Assembly: GCA_039927975.1 (NCBI GenBank)
Contig: JBDSTZ010000423.1
Location: 1 to 14,796, forward strand
Direction of reading: 5' to 3'
DNA length: 14,796 bases
Source of the DNA: JBDSTZ01 sp039927975
GTDB taxonomy: Bacteria; Pseudomonadota; Gammaproteobacteria; Burkholderiales; Burkholderiaceae_D
In this document: positions 7,430-14,796 of the stretch, piece after piece
Position numbering within the stretch: the stretch's first letter is position 1
How the letters are laid out: the number at the start of each line of letters is the position of its first letter
Notes under the pieces: generated by a model
Databases searched by the model: none
What the model saw: the letters and a program-made list of their open reading frames with translations, nothing else
Told to the model about the DNA's origin: nothing
Made by a program: the position numbers and the translations under genes

Positions 7430-8449
7430 TCAGGATTCGGCCGGCTTGACGCCCAGGAGTTCTTCGATGTGCGCCAGCGATCCCTGGTCCTTGACCACCG
7501 TTCGCAGCCACGAGTGCAGATCCTGTTCGCCGGCGTCGGCGGCCTTGTCGGCGAAGTAGGACACCGGGCTGTGGGGCTCGGTGCGGCGGAAGAAATCCGC
7601 CACCGCGCGCAGCTGGGCGATCGCCTGGCCGCGCGAATGAAGCTTGCCGGGCGCCGGCGGCGGCATGTCGGGGGCTGCGTAGAAATGCTCGCCGGGGGCG
7701 GCGTGCGCGTGCGCTTCGGGCGCCGCCGCCGGCGTCGCAGCTGGCGCGGGCGCAGGCATCAGCAGCAGCATGGTCTGCACCGTTTCGCGGGCGTTGGAAA
7801 AGCCGGGACTGTCGGCGCCCAGCCGCGCGTCGGCCGCGTGTTCGAGCTTTTGCAGGGCCTCGAGGCAGTAGCGGGCGTCGTCGTTGAAAGCCGCGCGAAA
7901 GGCGGCCGAATTGGCGCGCCGCGCCGCCTCCATGTCGGCCAGTTTGGGACCGGCGCCGTTCGGGTTCTTGCGGGCGCTCTCGAAGTCGATGGTCGAATAG
8001 GCGCTGCCATTGCCGTCGGTGACGGGGATTTCGCGCAGCAGCGCCGGCGTGCGCGCGAGGATCCAGCTCAGATTGCCGATGCGCTGGTCGTGATCGGCGC
8101 CGTCCGATTCGGGATACAGGCCGCGGTCCCAGAACTGGTCGAGCAGGCCGGCCAGCACCAGAAAGCCTTCGCCCAGCCCGCGCAGGCGGTGCTTCTTGGC
8201 GCCGGCTTCGGCCAGCCAGACCGCCAGGCGCAGGTCCTTGCTGGTTTTTTCCAGCAGCGCCACGCAGCGCTTGATGACGAAGTCCCAGTCGGCCTCCTTC
8301 AGGTCGGTCAGCCATTCGCCCTGGTCGAGCGAGGGGTCGTCAAAGCGGCGCGCCTGGTTGATGGCGTCAAGCTCGGATGAAAACGAGAGGTCGGTGCCGG
8401 ACGGCTGGTCGGCGCTGATCGGGGTGAGTAGCTGGTCGGCTGAAAACAT
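7430..8449 (-). CDS. tssA: T6SS protein TssA (ImpA N-terminal domain, TssA1-like C-terminus)
   Basis: The product has 339 residues. TssA is a cytoplasmic T6SS component that helps assemble the baseplate and the tail tube/sheath. The ImpA-type N-terminal domain spans about residues 7-140, including the LTPISADQPSGTDL start and the RLRGLGEGFLVLAGLLDQFW segment (88-107, with GLYPE following). An Ala/Pro-rich linker lies at about 232-268. The C-terminal region (about 272-334) has FFRRTEPHSPVSYFADKA (286-303) and LHSWLRTVVKD (311-321), typical of the short TssA1/ImpA class. The ATG at 8449 is supported by GAGGA four bases upstream (8458-8454). It follows the BON/OmpA gene by 34 bases and is the last structural gene before the vgrG island. 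Confidence 0.93.
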   Translation of the reverse strand: MFSADQLLTPISADQPSGTDLSFSSELDAINQARRFDDPSLDQGEWLTDLKEADWDFVIKRCVALLEKTSKDLRLAVWLAEAGAKKHRLRGLGEGFLVLAGLLDQFWDRGLYPESDGADHDQRIGNLSWILARTPALLREIPVTDGNGSAYSTIDFESARKNPNGAGPKLADMEAARRANSAAFRAAFNDDARYCLEALQKLEHAADARLGADSPGFSNARETVQTMLLLMPAPAPAATPAAAPEAHAHAAPGEHFYAAPDMPPPAPGKLHSRGQAIAQLRAVADFFRRTEPHSPVSYFADKAADAGEQDLHSWLRTVVKDQGSLAHIEELLGVKPAES

Positions 8450-8453
8450 GGGG

Positions 8454-8458
8454 TCCTC
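8454..8458 (-). promoter_or_regulatory. Ribosome binding site of tssA
   Basis: GAGGA on the minus strand lies four bases before the ATG at 8449. It is the clearest Shine-Dalgarno sequence in the window and fixes the tssA start. Most other genes here have weak sites and appear to be translationally coupled. Confidence 0.6.
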
Positions 8459-8483
8459 GGTGATGGCTGAGCTGATCTGTGGC

Positions 8484-9251
8484 TTACTGGGCCAGGCGGA
8501 ATTCGATGCGGCGGTTGCGCGCGCGACCGTCGGCGGTGTCGTTGCTGGCGATCGGCCGGTCGGGGCCCTGGCCGGAGGCGCTCAGGAGGTCGCTCTTGAT
8601 GCCGTGGCCGCCCAGGTAATCCTTGACCGCTTGCGCGCGCGCCTGGCTCAGGCCCTGGTTGGAGGCGCGCAAGCCCTGGTTGTCGGTGTGGCCGATGATG
8701 TCGATCTTGCGGTCCTTGAGCTTCAACATGGCGGCTGTCATCTCGTCCAGGATCGCGCGGCCCGACGGCGTCAGGGTCGCCTTGCCGCTGTCGAATTCAA
8801 TCGTGCGGTTGGCCAGCGTGTTGTCGAGGATGCCCTGGTCGGAGGCCGATACCCGCAAGCCGTTGCTGACGGTGTAGGTCGGATTGAGGCTGGTGGCGAC
8901 GTTGCTGGCGATCTTCTGGCGCTGCGCCTCGTTGGCCACCTCGCCCTTGAGGCTGACGTTGCTGCCGTCGATCTTGAGCTGGCCGCGCGAAATCTGCTTG
9001 AGTTCGGGCGTGATCAGCTTTTGCACGTAGGTGTTCCAGTTGGCCGGGGTCGCCACGGCGCCCACCGAAATCTGGTCGACCACCCGCTCGGCGCCGTAGA
9101 TCTCGCGCAGGCGGGTGAGCACGCCGAGTTTGCTGGCCTCGTCGGCGACGGTGCCGCTGACGAGTACCTGGCCTGGCTGCGGCGCGAGGTTCTGGGCGCT
9201 GGCGCCGGCGCCGAGGGCCAGCAGGAGGACGGTGGGGAGAAGGATGCGCAT
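8484..9251 (-). CDS. T6SS-associated secreted protein with BON and OmpA-like peptidoglycan-binding domains
   Basis: With the ATG at 9251 the product is 255 residues. Its N-terminus MRILLPTVLLLALGAGASAQ is a standard signal peptide with likely cleavage after ASA (residue 19). A TTG at 9263 would add four residues ahead of the signal peptide and is less likely. Two BON-like segments lie at about 28-65 and 91-135, followed by an OmpA C-terminal domain at about 148-254. IIGHTDNQG (185-193) supplies the peptidoglycan-binding Asp (D190). LSQARAQAV (201-209) supplies the Arg (R205), 15 residues later, the spacing of the diaminopimelate-binding pair in OmpA. The Cys that would mark a lipoprotein is absent, so this looks like a soluble periplasmic protein. 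Within the operon it probably anchors the membrane complex to the cell wall, as TagL-type proteins do, although those normally have a transmembrane helix. Confidence 0.87.
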   Translation of the reverse strand: MRILLPTVLLLALGAGASAQNLAPQPGQVLVSGTVADEASKLGVLTRLREIYGAERVVDQISVGAVATPANWNTYVQKLITPELKQISRGQLKIDGSNVSLKGEVANEAQRQKIASNVATSLNPTYTVSNGLRVSASDQGILDNTLANRTIEFDSGKATLTPSGRAILDEMTAAMLKLKDRKIDIIGHTDNQGLRASNQGLSQARAQAVKDYLGGHGIKSDLLSASGQGPDRPIASNDTADGRARNRRIEFRLAQ

Positions 9252-9265
9252 GGCGGTGTCCAATG

Positions 9266-10258
9266 TCAGTTTCCAATGAATGCCGCGCGCAGCGAATCGA
9301 GCGCGGACTTGAGTGACAGCTCGGGCTGGGCGAGGTAGGTCGAGATCTTCTGGATGGCGTAGTCCTCGTTGACCTGTTCCTCGACCCAGTCAAGGTCGTC
9401 GAAGGCGATGTGGCGTTCGTGGCCGGCCTGCGGGTCCATGATGGCGCGCAGGGTGTGGGCCGAGGCGCCGCTAAAGCCGAGCACCAGCACGGGCTTCTGT
9501 TCGAGGCTGGTGATGAACAGCGCCAGTTCGAAGTCGGCGCGCGCCAGGAAGGGGGTGATCAGGTGCATCCAGAACGCGGCCACCAGGTTGCGGTACATGG
9601 GGTCGGCCGGCAGCGGCAGCAGCAGGCTTTTTTCGAGCCGGCTCGAACTGCTGGCCATGACCGGTTGGAGCAGCTGGCCGAGCGCCAGCAGAATCTGTCG
9701 CACCGAGCCGGCAAAGCCGCTCTGCGCCAGCAGGCGGTCGAGCGCGCCGACGGTCTGCAGGTCGAGAAAATCGTTGAAGGCGGCGTCGTAGGCGGCCGTG
9801 CGCAGGTCGACATCGACGAGCAGGCCGGCTACTTCCTGCAAAGGGGCGGCGGCATCGGGCGCGCCGGTGACGCCGGCGCTGAGCGTGGCGAGCCGGCTCC
9901 ACAGGCGGTTGAGCACCAGCGGCGCGTCCGGCACGAAAGCGGCCGGGTCGGCGATGTCCATGCTGCTCATCATGAGAAACGGAAAACGGCGGTTCGACTG
10001 GTCGCTGCTGGCGACGATGTGGCCGGCGATGGCCTGGCGGCGGCGCGGCCCGATGAAGGCGAAATGCAGCGGGGCGACGGCGTCGTAGTGCAGCTTCCAG
10101 CGGGCGTCGGCACTCATCAGGTCCATGGCTTGCGCCAGCCAGTCGTCGAGCAGCTTGATCAGGGCCGGGTTGTCGCTGGCCTTGACGAAGTCGCCCCGGC
10201 TGGGGATCTTGCCGAAGTAGCCGATGGGCGTGGCGGTGGCGGTCGGAACGCGGCTCAT
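9266..10258 (-). CDS. tagF: T6SS-associated protein TagF (DUF2094)
   Basis: The product has 330 residues. It opens with the TagF hallmark PIGYFGKIPSRGDFVK (11-26), followed by the FAFIGP and RRFPFLM segments of the DUF2094/TagF fold. In Pseudomonas aeruginosa TagF represses T6SS assembly post-translationally through Fha; whether it does so here depends on partners outside the window. The ATG overlaps the tssM stop (ATGA), so it is translationally coupled to tssM. The stop lies 14 bases before the ATG of the BON/OmpA gene. The C-terminal half (about 200-330) makes it longer than minimal TagF proteins and was not assigned to a known domain. No PppA-type phosphatase fusion is visible. Confidence 0.92.
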   Translation of the reverse strand: MSRVPTATATPIGYFGKIPSRGDFVKASDNPALIKLLDDWLAQAMDLMSADARWKLHYDAVAPLHFAFIGPRRRQAIAGHIVASSDQSNRRFPFLMMSSMDIADPAAFVPDAPLVLNRLWSRLATLSAGVTGAPDAAAPLQEVAGLLVDVDLRTAAYDAAFNDFLDLQTVGALDRLLAQSGFAGSVRQILLALGQLLQPVMASSSSRLEKSLLLPLPADPMYRNLVAAFWMHLITPFLARADFELALFITSLEQKPVLVLGFSGASAHTLRAIMDPQAGHERHIAFDDLDWVEEQVNEDYAIQKISTYLAQPELSLKSALDSLRAAFIGN

Positions 10259-13200
10259 TGGGCGGCTCCCGCAACGGCGTTCGATGCCAGCGGCGCTGCC
10301 TGCGGCGCCGGCGCGGTAATCGATTCGGGCAGCTTGAGGCGCTTGAAGCCCTGGCCGGCCGGCGCAGGCGCGGCGGCGGCCACCGCTGGCTTCTGGGTGC
10401 CGATGATCTTCAGGTTGGCGGTCACCACCACGCCGGCATTGTCCCAGCTCAGTTCAAAGACGCCGCCGTCCTTGCGCTTGCGCTTGGCCGCTTCGACCAT
10501 TTTCTTGAGGCCGAAGTGGCCCGGTTCGTTGAGCAGCACCACGGTGCGGCCTTCCGGCGTGATGGCGGTGATGCGCGAGCCGGGCACACCGCGCGGATTC
10601 GGCCACGCCATGTTGACCCATGGCTGCGGCTGGCCGCGCCAGCGCAGGGCCTGGCCGTCGATCTCGATGGTGAATTCGGTGGCGCCGGTGGCGCCGAGCG
10701 CCTGCAGGTCGAACATGGTCTGCGCCTCGCCGCCGCTGGAGGCGACCGTGTTAGCCACGCCGGCGGCGCTGAGCGGGGCGATCCAGCCGGGGAAGCTGGC
10801 CACCACCGGCGGCGCCAGGTTGATGCCCATGTTGGCCCAGGTGCGCGCGGCGAGTGCGTCGCCGCGCCGCACCACCAGCGGGCCGATGGTGGTGTCGAAG
10901 AATTTGGCGATGGCGCCTTGCGGGCCGAACACGGCGCCGATCTCCTCGTTGCTTGCCTCAGCACGCGATTCGGTGGCGAACGGGAACTTGACGGCGAGGC
11001 TGGTCTGGAAGGGCTTGAGCACCTGGGCCGCCCACACCTTGTTAATTTCGGTTTCGGTCGGCTTGACGATGACGGCGAAGCTTTGCATCAGCGGACGCAC
11101 CAGGATGGGACGGATGGCGGCCTTTTGCGTGTCGGTCATCCCGGTGAGCATCTGCTCGTCGACGTACTTGAGGGCCTCGGCCAGTTCGGAGCCGCTGCCG
11201 TCGAGCGTTTGCTGCATCAGCTGCTTGGCGCCGGGACCGGGGTCGCCCTGGTTCTTGATGGTGTTGAAGCGGGTGCGCAATTTGGAGAGCTGGTCCATGT
11301 AGCCGCGCATGAGCGAGGCGCCCTGGTCCTTGGCCACCACCATGCGGGCGACACCGGCGAATTCGCGGCCGACGGGTCCCAGCGGCAGCGCCGCGGCCTG
11401 GGCGTTGGGGGTGGACGGCAGGTTGACGTTGATCTGCGACGGCTTCTGGCGCAGGATCACTTCCTTGAACCAGCCGGCGACGCCGCGCTGGGCGCGCTGC
11501 AGGCCGGCGTCGATCAGCGAGGGGTTGTCCCACGAGGTTTGCTCGTACACGGTGGTCATGAGTTTATTGAGCGGCGAGATCTGCGGATCGCCAAGGCGGT
11601 TCATGGCGACGGCGGCGGCGTCGAAGCCGTCAAGGTCGCGGATGGTGACGCCTTGCACGAACTTCTGCCACTCCTTCGCGTAGTCGTTCTTATAGAGTTC
11701 GACCAGCGATTTCTGGATTTGTTCAGGACTTCCTTCGAGCGTCAGGTCGTCGCGCGAAGCGGTCTTGAGGACCCAGTCGGCGCTTTGCAGTTCGCGGTTG
11801 GCGGCGTCGCGGAATGCTTCCTTGACGTAGCCTTCCCAAGCTTCGCGGGTGAAGCTGCCGGGGATGGCGTAGCTGCCGAGGATCAGTTCCTTGTCCTGCT
11901 CGCCGACGATGCGCGCCACCGTCATCGAGGGGAAGCGGGTGGCGGCGCGCGCCTTGACGTCGGCGTACACGCGCTCGCGCGCCGGCATGCCGCGCACCAC
12001 GCGTTTGAGGTTGTCGCGGGTCTGGTCGACCAGCGCGAGTTTGCTGTCGATCTGCGGCCACGAGGTATCGTTGATCTGAGCCAGGTGGAAGGTGATGATG
12101 CGTTCGGCGCCACGGATCATCTGCTCGCGCGGCATGGCGCCGCGATTGGCGTCGAGCCAGCCGCGCCAGTAGCGGGTCAGCTGGTCGTTCAGATGGCCGC
12201 CCTCGGCGCGCGACTTGTCGCTCAACATGAGGTAGGTCTTGAGCGCGTTGTAGGCGTCTTCCACGCTGGTGGGCGAAGCATCCTTGAATTGCTGCGGGAC
12301 GGCGGCGGCCGGCGCATCGGCGACTTTGGCGCCAGGCGCATCGGCCGCTTTCGGCGCCGGCTGGAGTTGCGCGGCGTTGGCGTTGACGTCGGTCAGAAAG
12401 CCTTCCAGCGACTGGGCGACCGGCTTGAGCATCAGTTCGCGCACGCCGTTGAAGTATTCCTCGCGCAGCTTGCGTTCTAGGTAATCACCCTGGTACAGGC
12501 CGAGGCTGAGCGAGAGGGGCCGGTGATCGCGGTATTTTTCGAGCTGCTCGATGCGGTCCTGGAGAATCTGCATGGCGTTGAAACGCGATTCCAGGTCGAT
12601 GCGCGCGGACTGCACCTTGACCGCCTGGGCCAGGTCGGCTTCGACATTGGCGGTCAGCTGGCGGTTGTTCATGTACGACCAGCTCCATCCGCCCAGCGCC
12701 AGGCCGGCCAGCGCGGTGGCGGCGAAAAAGGCGCCGTAGCGCAGGCGGGTCTTGGCGGGACTGGCGTATTGGGCGACCAGGTTCTTGTCGGCGAAGATCA
12801 CCTTGCGGAACAGATTGAGCAGGAAGTAGCCTTGCTGGCTGCTGGTCTCGTCGCTTTCCTTGGCCTGCAGCTTGATGTCGAAGCGCTGGGCCACACGTTG
12901 CGAGGAAGCCGACACCGACTCGCCTTCCTGCAAGGCGCTGGTGAAGTAAAAGCCACGGAACACCGGCTTGAACTGGAAGGGGTTTTCCTCGAACAGGGTG
13001 GCGATGAAGGCGCGCAGCGGCGCCTTGATGGTCGAGAATTCGAGCGGGAAGGTGAACACGCCGGGCGGCATGCGCTCGCGCCACTGCAAGGCCATATTGG
13101 CCTGGCTCAGGTCCTTCAAGCCGTCGTAGAGTTCATCGAAGCGGGCGTCGAACTGGTCGAGCACCTGCTGACCGGTGGTCGACTGGCTGTAGGGCAGGGT

Positions 13201-14049
13201 AGCGCCCCAGACGCGGTCACGCTCGCCGCGCTCGGCGTCCTGGAAGAATTCGTTAAAGCCGGTGATCAGGTCGGCCTTGGTGAAGATCACGTAGACCGGC
13301 GCGTGGACTTCGAGCTTCTCGGTCAGTTCCTGCACGCGCTGGCGCAGGTTCTTGGCCAGGTTGATGGCGAACTCAGGACGGTTGCCGGTCAGTTCTGCCA
13401 CGCTGACGGCGATGATGATGCCGTTGATCGGGGCTTTTTTGCGGTATTTTTTCAGCAGCGACAAGAAGCCGAACCACTCGGTGCGGTCTTCGTCGACCAC
13501 CGAATAGCGTCCGGCGGTGTCGAGCAGGATGCCGTCGGTGGTGAAGAACCAGTCGCAGTTACGGGTGCCGCCCACGCCCTGCACGATTTTGCTGTCGGCG
13601 AATGGGAACTGCAGGCCGGAACTGGCGATGGCGGTGCTCTTGCCGGCCGCCGGATTGCCGATCACCATATACCAGGGCAGCTCGTAGAGCGCGGCGTCGC
13701 CGGACAACTGGCCCAGCTTCGATCCCTTGATGGTGGCGATGGCCTCCAACATGCGCTGCTTGATGACGTCGTTTTGCTGGCGCTGCACCGGGTCGGCCTT
13801 GACCTGCGCCTTGCTGACCTGCTGTTCGAGCATGCCGCCCAGTTGCGCGCCTTCGCGCCGGCGGCCGCGGCGGCGCCACAGCCAGACCAGGATGCCGGCC
13901 GCAAAAGCGAGCGCCAGCACGCCGAGGGCCCAGGCCATGCGCACCTCGAGCAGGGCGGCGCCGATCAGCAGGAAGGCGGCGAAGGCCAGCCAGCCGATGA
14001 CGAGCAGGCTGGTGCGGTGGGTCAGGAATTGCCGGATTTTTTGCATCAT
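10255..14049 (-). CDS. tssM: T6SS inner-membrane protein TssM (IcmF family)
   Basis: The product has 1264 residues, near the upper range for the family. Two transmembrane helices lie at about 14-34 and 40-57, and a third at about 438-457. The cytoplasmic domain between them has Walker A GNPAAGKST (131-139), Walker B-like GILLDTAG (173-180) and TKAD (257-260), so it is a Walker-A-positive TssM. The large C-terminal region is periplasmic and ends in the conserved TssM domain (about 1115-1218), which joins TssJ and TssL in the envelope complex. An Ala/Pro/Gln-rich insert at about 564-587 and an Ala/Pro-rich tail at about 1222-1264 are probably unstructured. The gene begins with two tandem ATGs, the first at 14049, 26 bases after the preceding stop, with only a weak Shine-Dalgarno sequence. 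Its stop overlaps tagF. Confidence 0.95.
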   Translation of the reverse strand: MMQKIRQFLTHRTSLLVIGWLAFAAFLLIGAALLEVRMAWALGVLALAFAAGILVWLWRRRGRRREGAQLGGMLEQQVSKAQVKADPVQRQQNDVIKQRMLEAIATIKGSKLGQLSGDAALYELPWYMVIGNPAAGKSTAIASSGLQFPFADSKIVQGVGGTRNCDWFFTTDGILLDTAGRYSVVDEDRTEWFGFLSLLKKYRKKAPINGIIIAVSVAELTGNRPEFAINLAKNLRQRVQELTEKLEVHAPVYVIFTKADLITGFNEFFQDAERGERDRVWGATLPYSQSTTGQQVLDQFDARFDELYDGLKDLSQANMALQWRERMPPGVFTFPLEFSTIKAPLRAFIATLFEENPFQFKPVFRGFYFTSALQEGESVSASSQRVAQRFDIKLQAKESDETSSQQGYFLLNLFRKVIFADKNLVAQYASPAKTRLRYGAFFAATALAGLALGGWSWSYMNNRQLTANVEADLAQAVKVQSARIDLESRFNAMQILQDRIEQLEKYRDHRPLSLSLGLYQGDYLERKLREEYFNGVRELMLKPVAQSLEGFLTDVNANAAQLQPAPKAADAPGAKVADAPAAAVPQQFKDASPTSVEDAYNALKTYLMLSDKSRAEGGHLNDQLTRYWRGWLDANRGAMPREQMIRGAERIITFHLAQINDTSWPQIDSKLALVDQTRDNLKRVVRGMPARERVYADVKARAATRFPSMTVARIVGEQDKELILGSYAIPGSFTREAWEGYVKEAFRDAANRELQSADWVLKTASRDDLTLEGSPEQIQKSLVELYKNDYAKEWQKFVQGVTIRDLDGFDAAAVAMNRLGDPQISPLNKLMTTVYEQTSWDNPSLIDAGLQRAQRGVAGWFKEVILRQKPSQINVNLPSTPNAQAAALPLGPVGREFAGVARMVVAKDQGASLMRGYMDQLSKLRTRFNTIKNQGDPGPGAKQLMQQTLDGSGSELAEALKYVDEQMLTGMTDTQKAAIRPILVRPLMQSFAVIVKPTETEINKVWAAQVLKPFQTSLAVKFPFATESRAEASNEEIGAVFGPQGAIAKFFDTTIGPLVVRRGDALAARTWANMGINLAPPVVASFPGWIAPLSAAGVANTVASSGGEAQTMFDLQALGATGATEFTIEIDGQALRWRGQPQPWVNMAWPNPRGVPGSRITAITPEGRTVVLLNEPGHFGLKKMVEAAKRKRKDGGVFELSWDNAGVVVTANLKIIGTQKPAVAAAAPAPAGQGFKRLKLPESITAPAPQAAPLASNAVAGAAQ

Positions 14050-14075
14050 CGTTGCGAACTCGGTGGGATAGACAT

Positions 14076-14796
14076 TCAGGTAAGGGATGGCGCCGGCACG
14101 ATCAGGGCGGCGCTGCGGCGGTAAGGATCTTCGTTACTGATACACAGGACGGGCGCGGCGCGCTCCTGCGCCTGCTGATGCGCCAGCGCCAGCGCGGTCA
14201 TGTAGGGCACGGTGCCGCACGTGCCGGCGCCAGCGCCGACCCGCAGCACGTCGGCGACGGCATCGAGCTGGGGCGCGGCGGCCGAGGCCAGCGCCATGAG
14301 CTCCATCACGCGGCTGTTGCGGTGCCCGGTGTCGGCCACCAGCATGGCCAGCTGCGCGGCCGGCAGCGCGGCGCGCGCCAGCAGCTTGTCGACCAGCGCC
14401 GCCAGCACGGCGGGATCGGCCCGTTTGGCGGCGTCGGCGGAGGCGTCGCGGCGCGCTTCGGCAACCGTGTGCAGCAGCGTCCAGGCGTTGTCGTCGAGTG
14501 CGCGGGCCTGGCGCACATCGGTGAGCAGCAGGCCGGCGGCGCCTTCGCCGGGAATCAGGCCCTGCGGCCGGGCCGCGCCGAACAGGGTGCCGGCGGCGGC
14601 CCAGTCGGCCACGCTGGCGTCGTCGATGTGCGAGGCGCAGGCGACCAGCATGGCGGTCAGCGGCGCATCGCCGAGGGTCAGGTGGTGGGCCAGCCGGGCC
14701 AGCACCGCCGACGGCGCCGCCCCGCGCGCGTTGACCGGCAGGTCGGGCGCCAGGCTGATGAAGTCGGCCGGCCAGCCGAACTGGCCGGCGGTATGG
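14076..14796 (-). CDS. Thiolase-fold, beta-ketoacyl-synthase-like protein in the T6SS operon, C-terminal part
   Basis: The gene is cut by the right edge; about 239 residues up to the stop are visible, reading in frame from the last complete codon. A GTG at 14705 could be taken for a start, but the frame stays open with protein-like sequence (FGWPADFISLAPDLP) to the edge, so the true start is outside. LIPGEGAAGLLLTD resembles the GEGA segment of ketoacyl synthases. VADTGHRNSRVMEL and VGAGAGTCGTVPYMTALALA sit where the two catalytic-His motifs of that family (HGTGT and N-x-GH) would be expected, but neither motif is present in standard form. The protein may therefore be non-catalytic. It lies 26 bases upstream of tssM in the same direction, so it is probably an accessory T6SS protein. 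Its role is unknown to me, and the thiolase-fold call is of moderate confidence. Confidence 0.6.
   Translation of the reverse strand, partial: HTAGQFGWPADFISLAPDLPVNARGAAPSAVLARLAHHLTLGDAPLTAMLVACASHIDDASVADWAAAGTLFGAARPQGLIPGEGAAGLLLTDVRQARALDDNAWTLLHTVAEARRDASADAAKRADPAVLAALVDKLLARAALPAAQLAMLVADTGHRNSRVMELMALASAAAPQLDAVADVLRVGAGAGTCGTVPYMTALALAHQQAQERAAPVLCISNEDPYRRSAALIVPAPSLT

Noticed and set aside
1..14796. CRISPR arrays, tRNA or rRNA genes, insertion sequences and phage attachment sites
   Set aside because: No regularly spaced repeats, RNA gene signatures, transposase motifs or terminal inverted repeats were seen on reading both strands.

Overview
The window carries part of a type VI secretion system (T6SS) cluster, and every supported gene is on the minus strand. 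The order of transcription runs from the right edge to the left: a thiolase-fold (beta-ketoacyl-synthase-like) protein cut by the right edge, tssM, tagF, a BON/OmpA-domain protein, tssA, vgrG, a predicted PD-(D/E)XK DNase effector of PoNe type, then a tandem array of PoNi-type (DUF1910/DUF1911) immunity genes that runs off the left edge. The GC-rich coding sequence and this gene set suggest a betaproteobacterium, perhaps Oxalobacteraceae (Massilia, Duganella or Janthinobacterium type). That placement is from memory of protein style and could not be tested here.

Right part (about 7430-14796): structural and regulatory T6SS genes packed tightly. tssM and tagF overlap by 4 bases, and the other gaps are about 15-35 bases, consistent with one operon. 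TssM gives the inner-membrane complex component with a Walker A ATP/GTP site, TagF the post-translational regulator, the BON/OmpA protein a peptidoglycan anchor, and TssA the baseplate/sheath cap factor. The remaining core genes (tssB, C, E, F, G, H, J, K, L and hcp) are not in the window.

Left part (1-7334): a vgrG/effector/immunity island. A 95-base gap separates tssA from vgrG, the longest gap on the T6SS side. VgrG has a transthyretin-like C-terminal extension and an acidic tail. The next gene overlaps it by 4 bases (ATGA) and encodes a 506-residue effector: a hydrophobic pre-toxin N-terminal region, a Lys/Ala-rich linker and a C-terminal nuclease domain with Asp and Glu-x-Lys motifs followed by a Gln-Met-Ser...Trp-Ile motif. 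There is no PAAR domain. Five bases downstream begins the first of three recognisable PoNi-like genes, with a decayed fourth copy between the first and second. The third was recognised only by translating the left edge by hand, because it has no stop codon inside the window.

The proposed working model is that VgrG delivers the nuclease into competitor cells, the adjacent PoNi protects the producer, and the additional divergent PoNi copies protect against related nucleases from other strains. Base composition is visibly less GC-rich from about 3300 leftward than in the T6SS core, which fits an exchangeable effector/immunity cassette. The least usual features are the size of the immunity array, its internally deleted copy, and the long insertion inside the nuclease domain.
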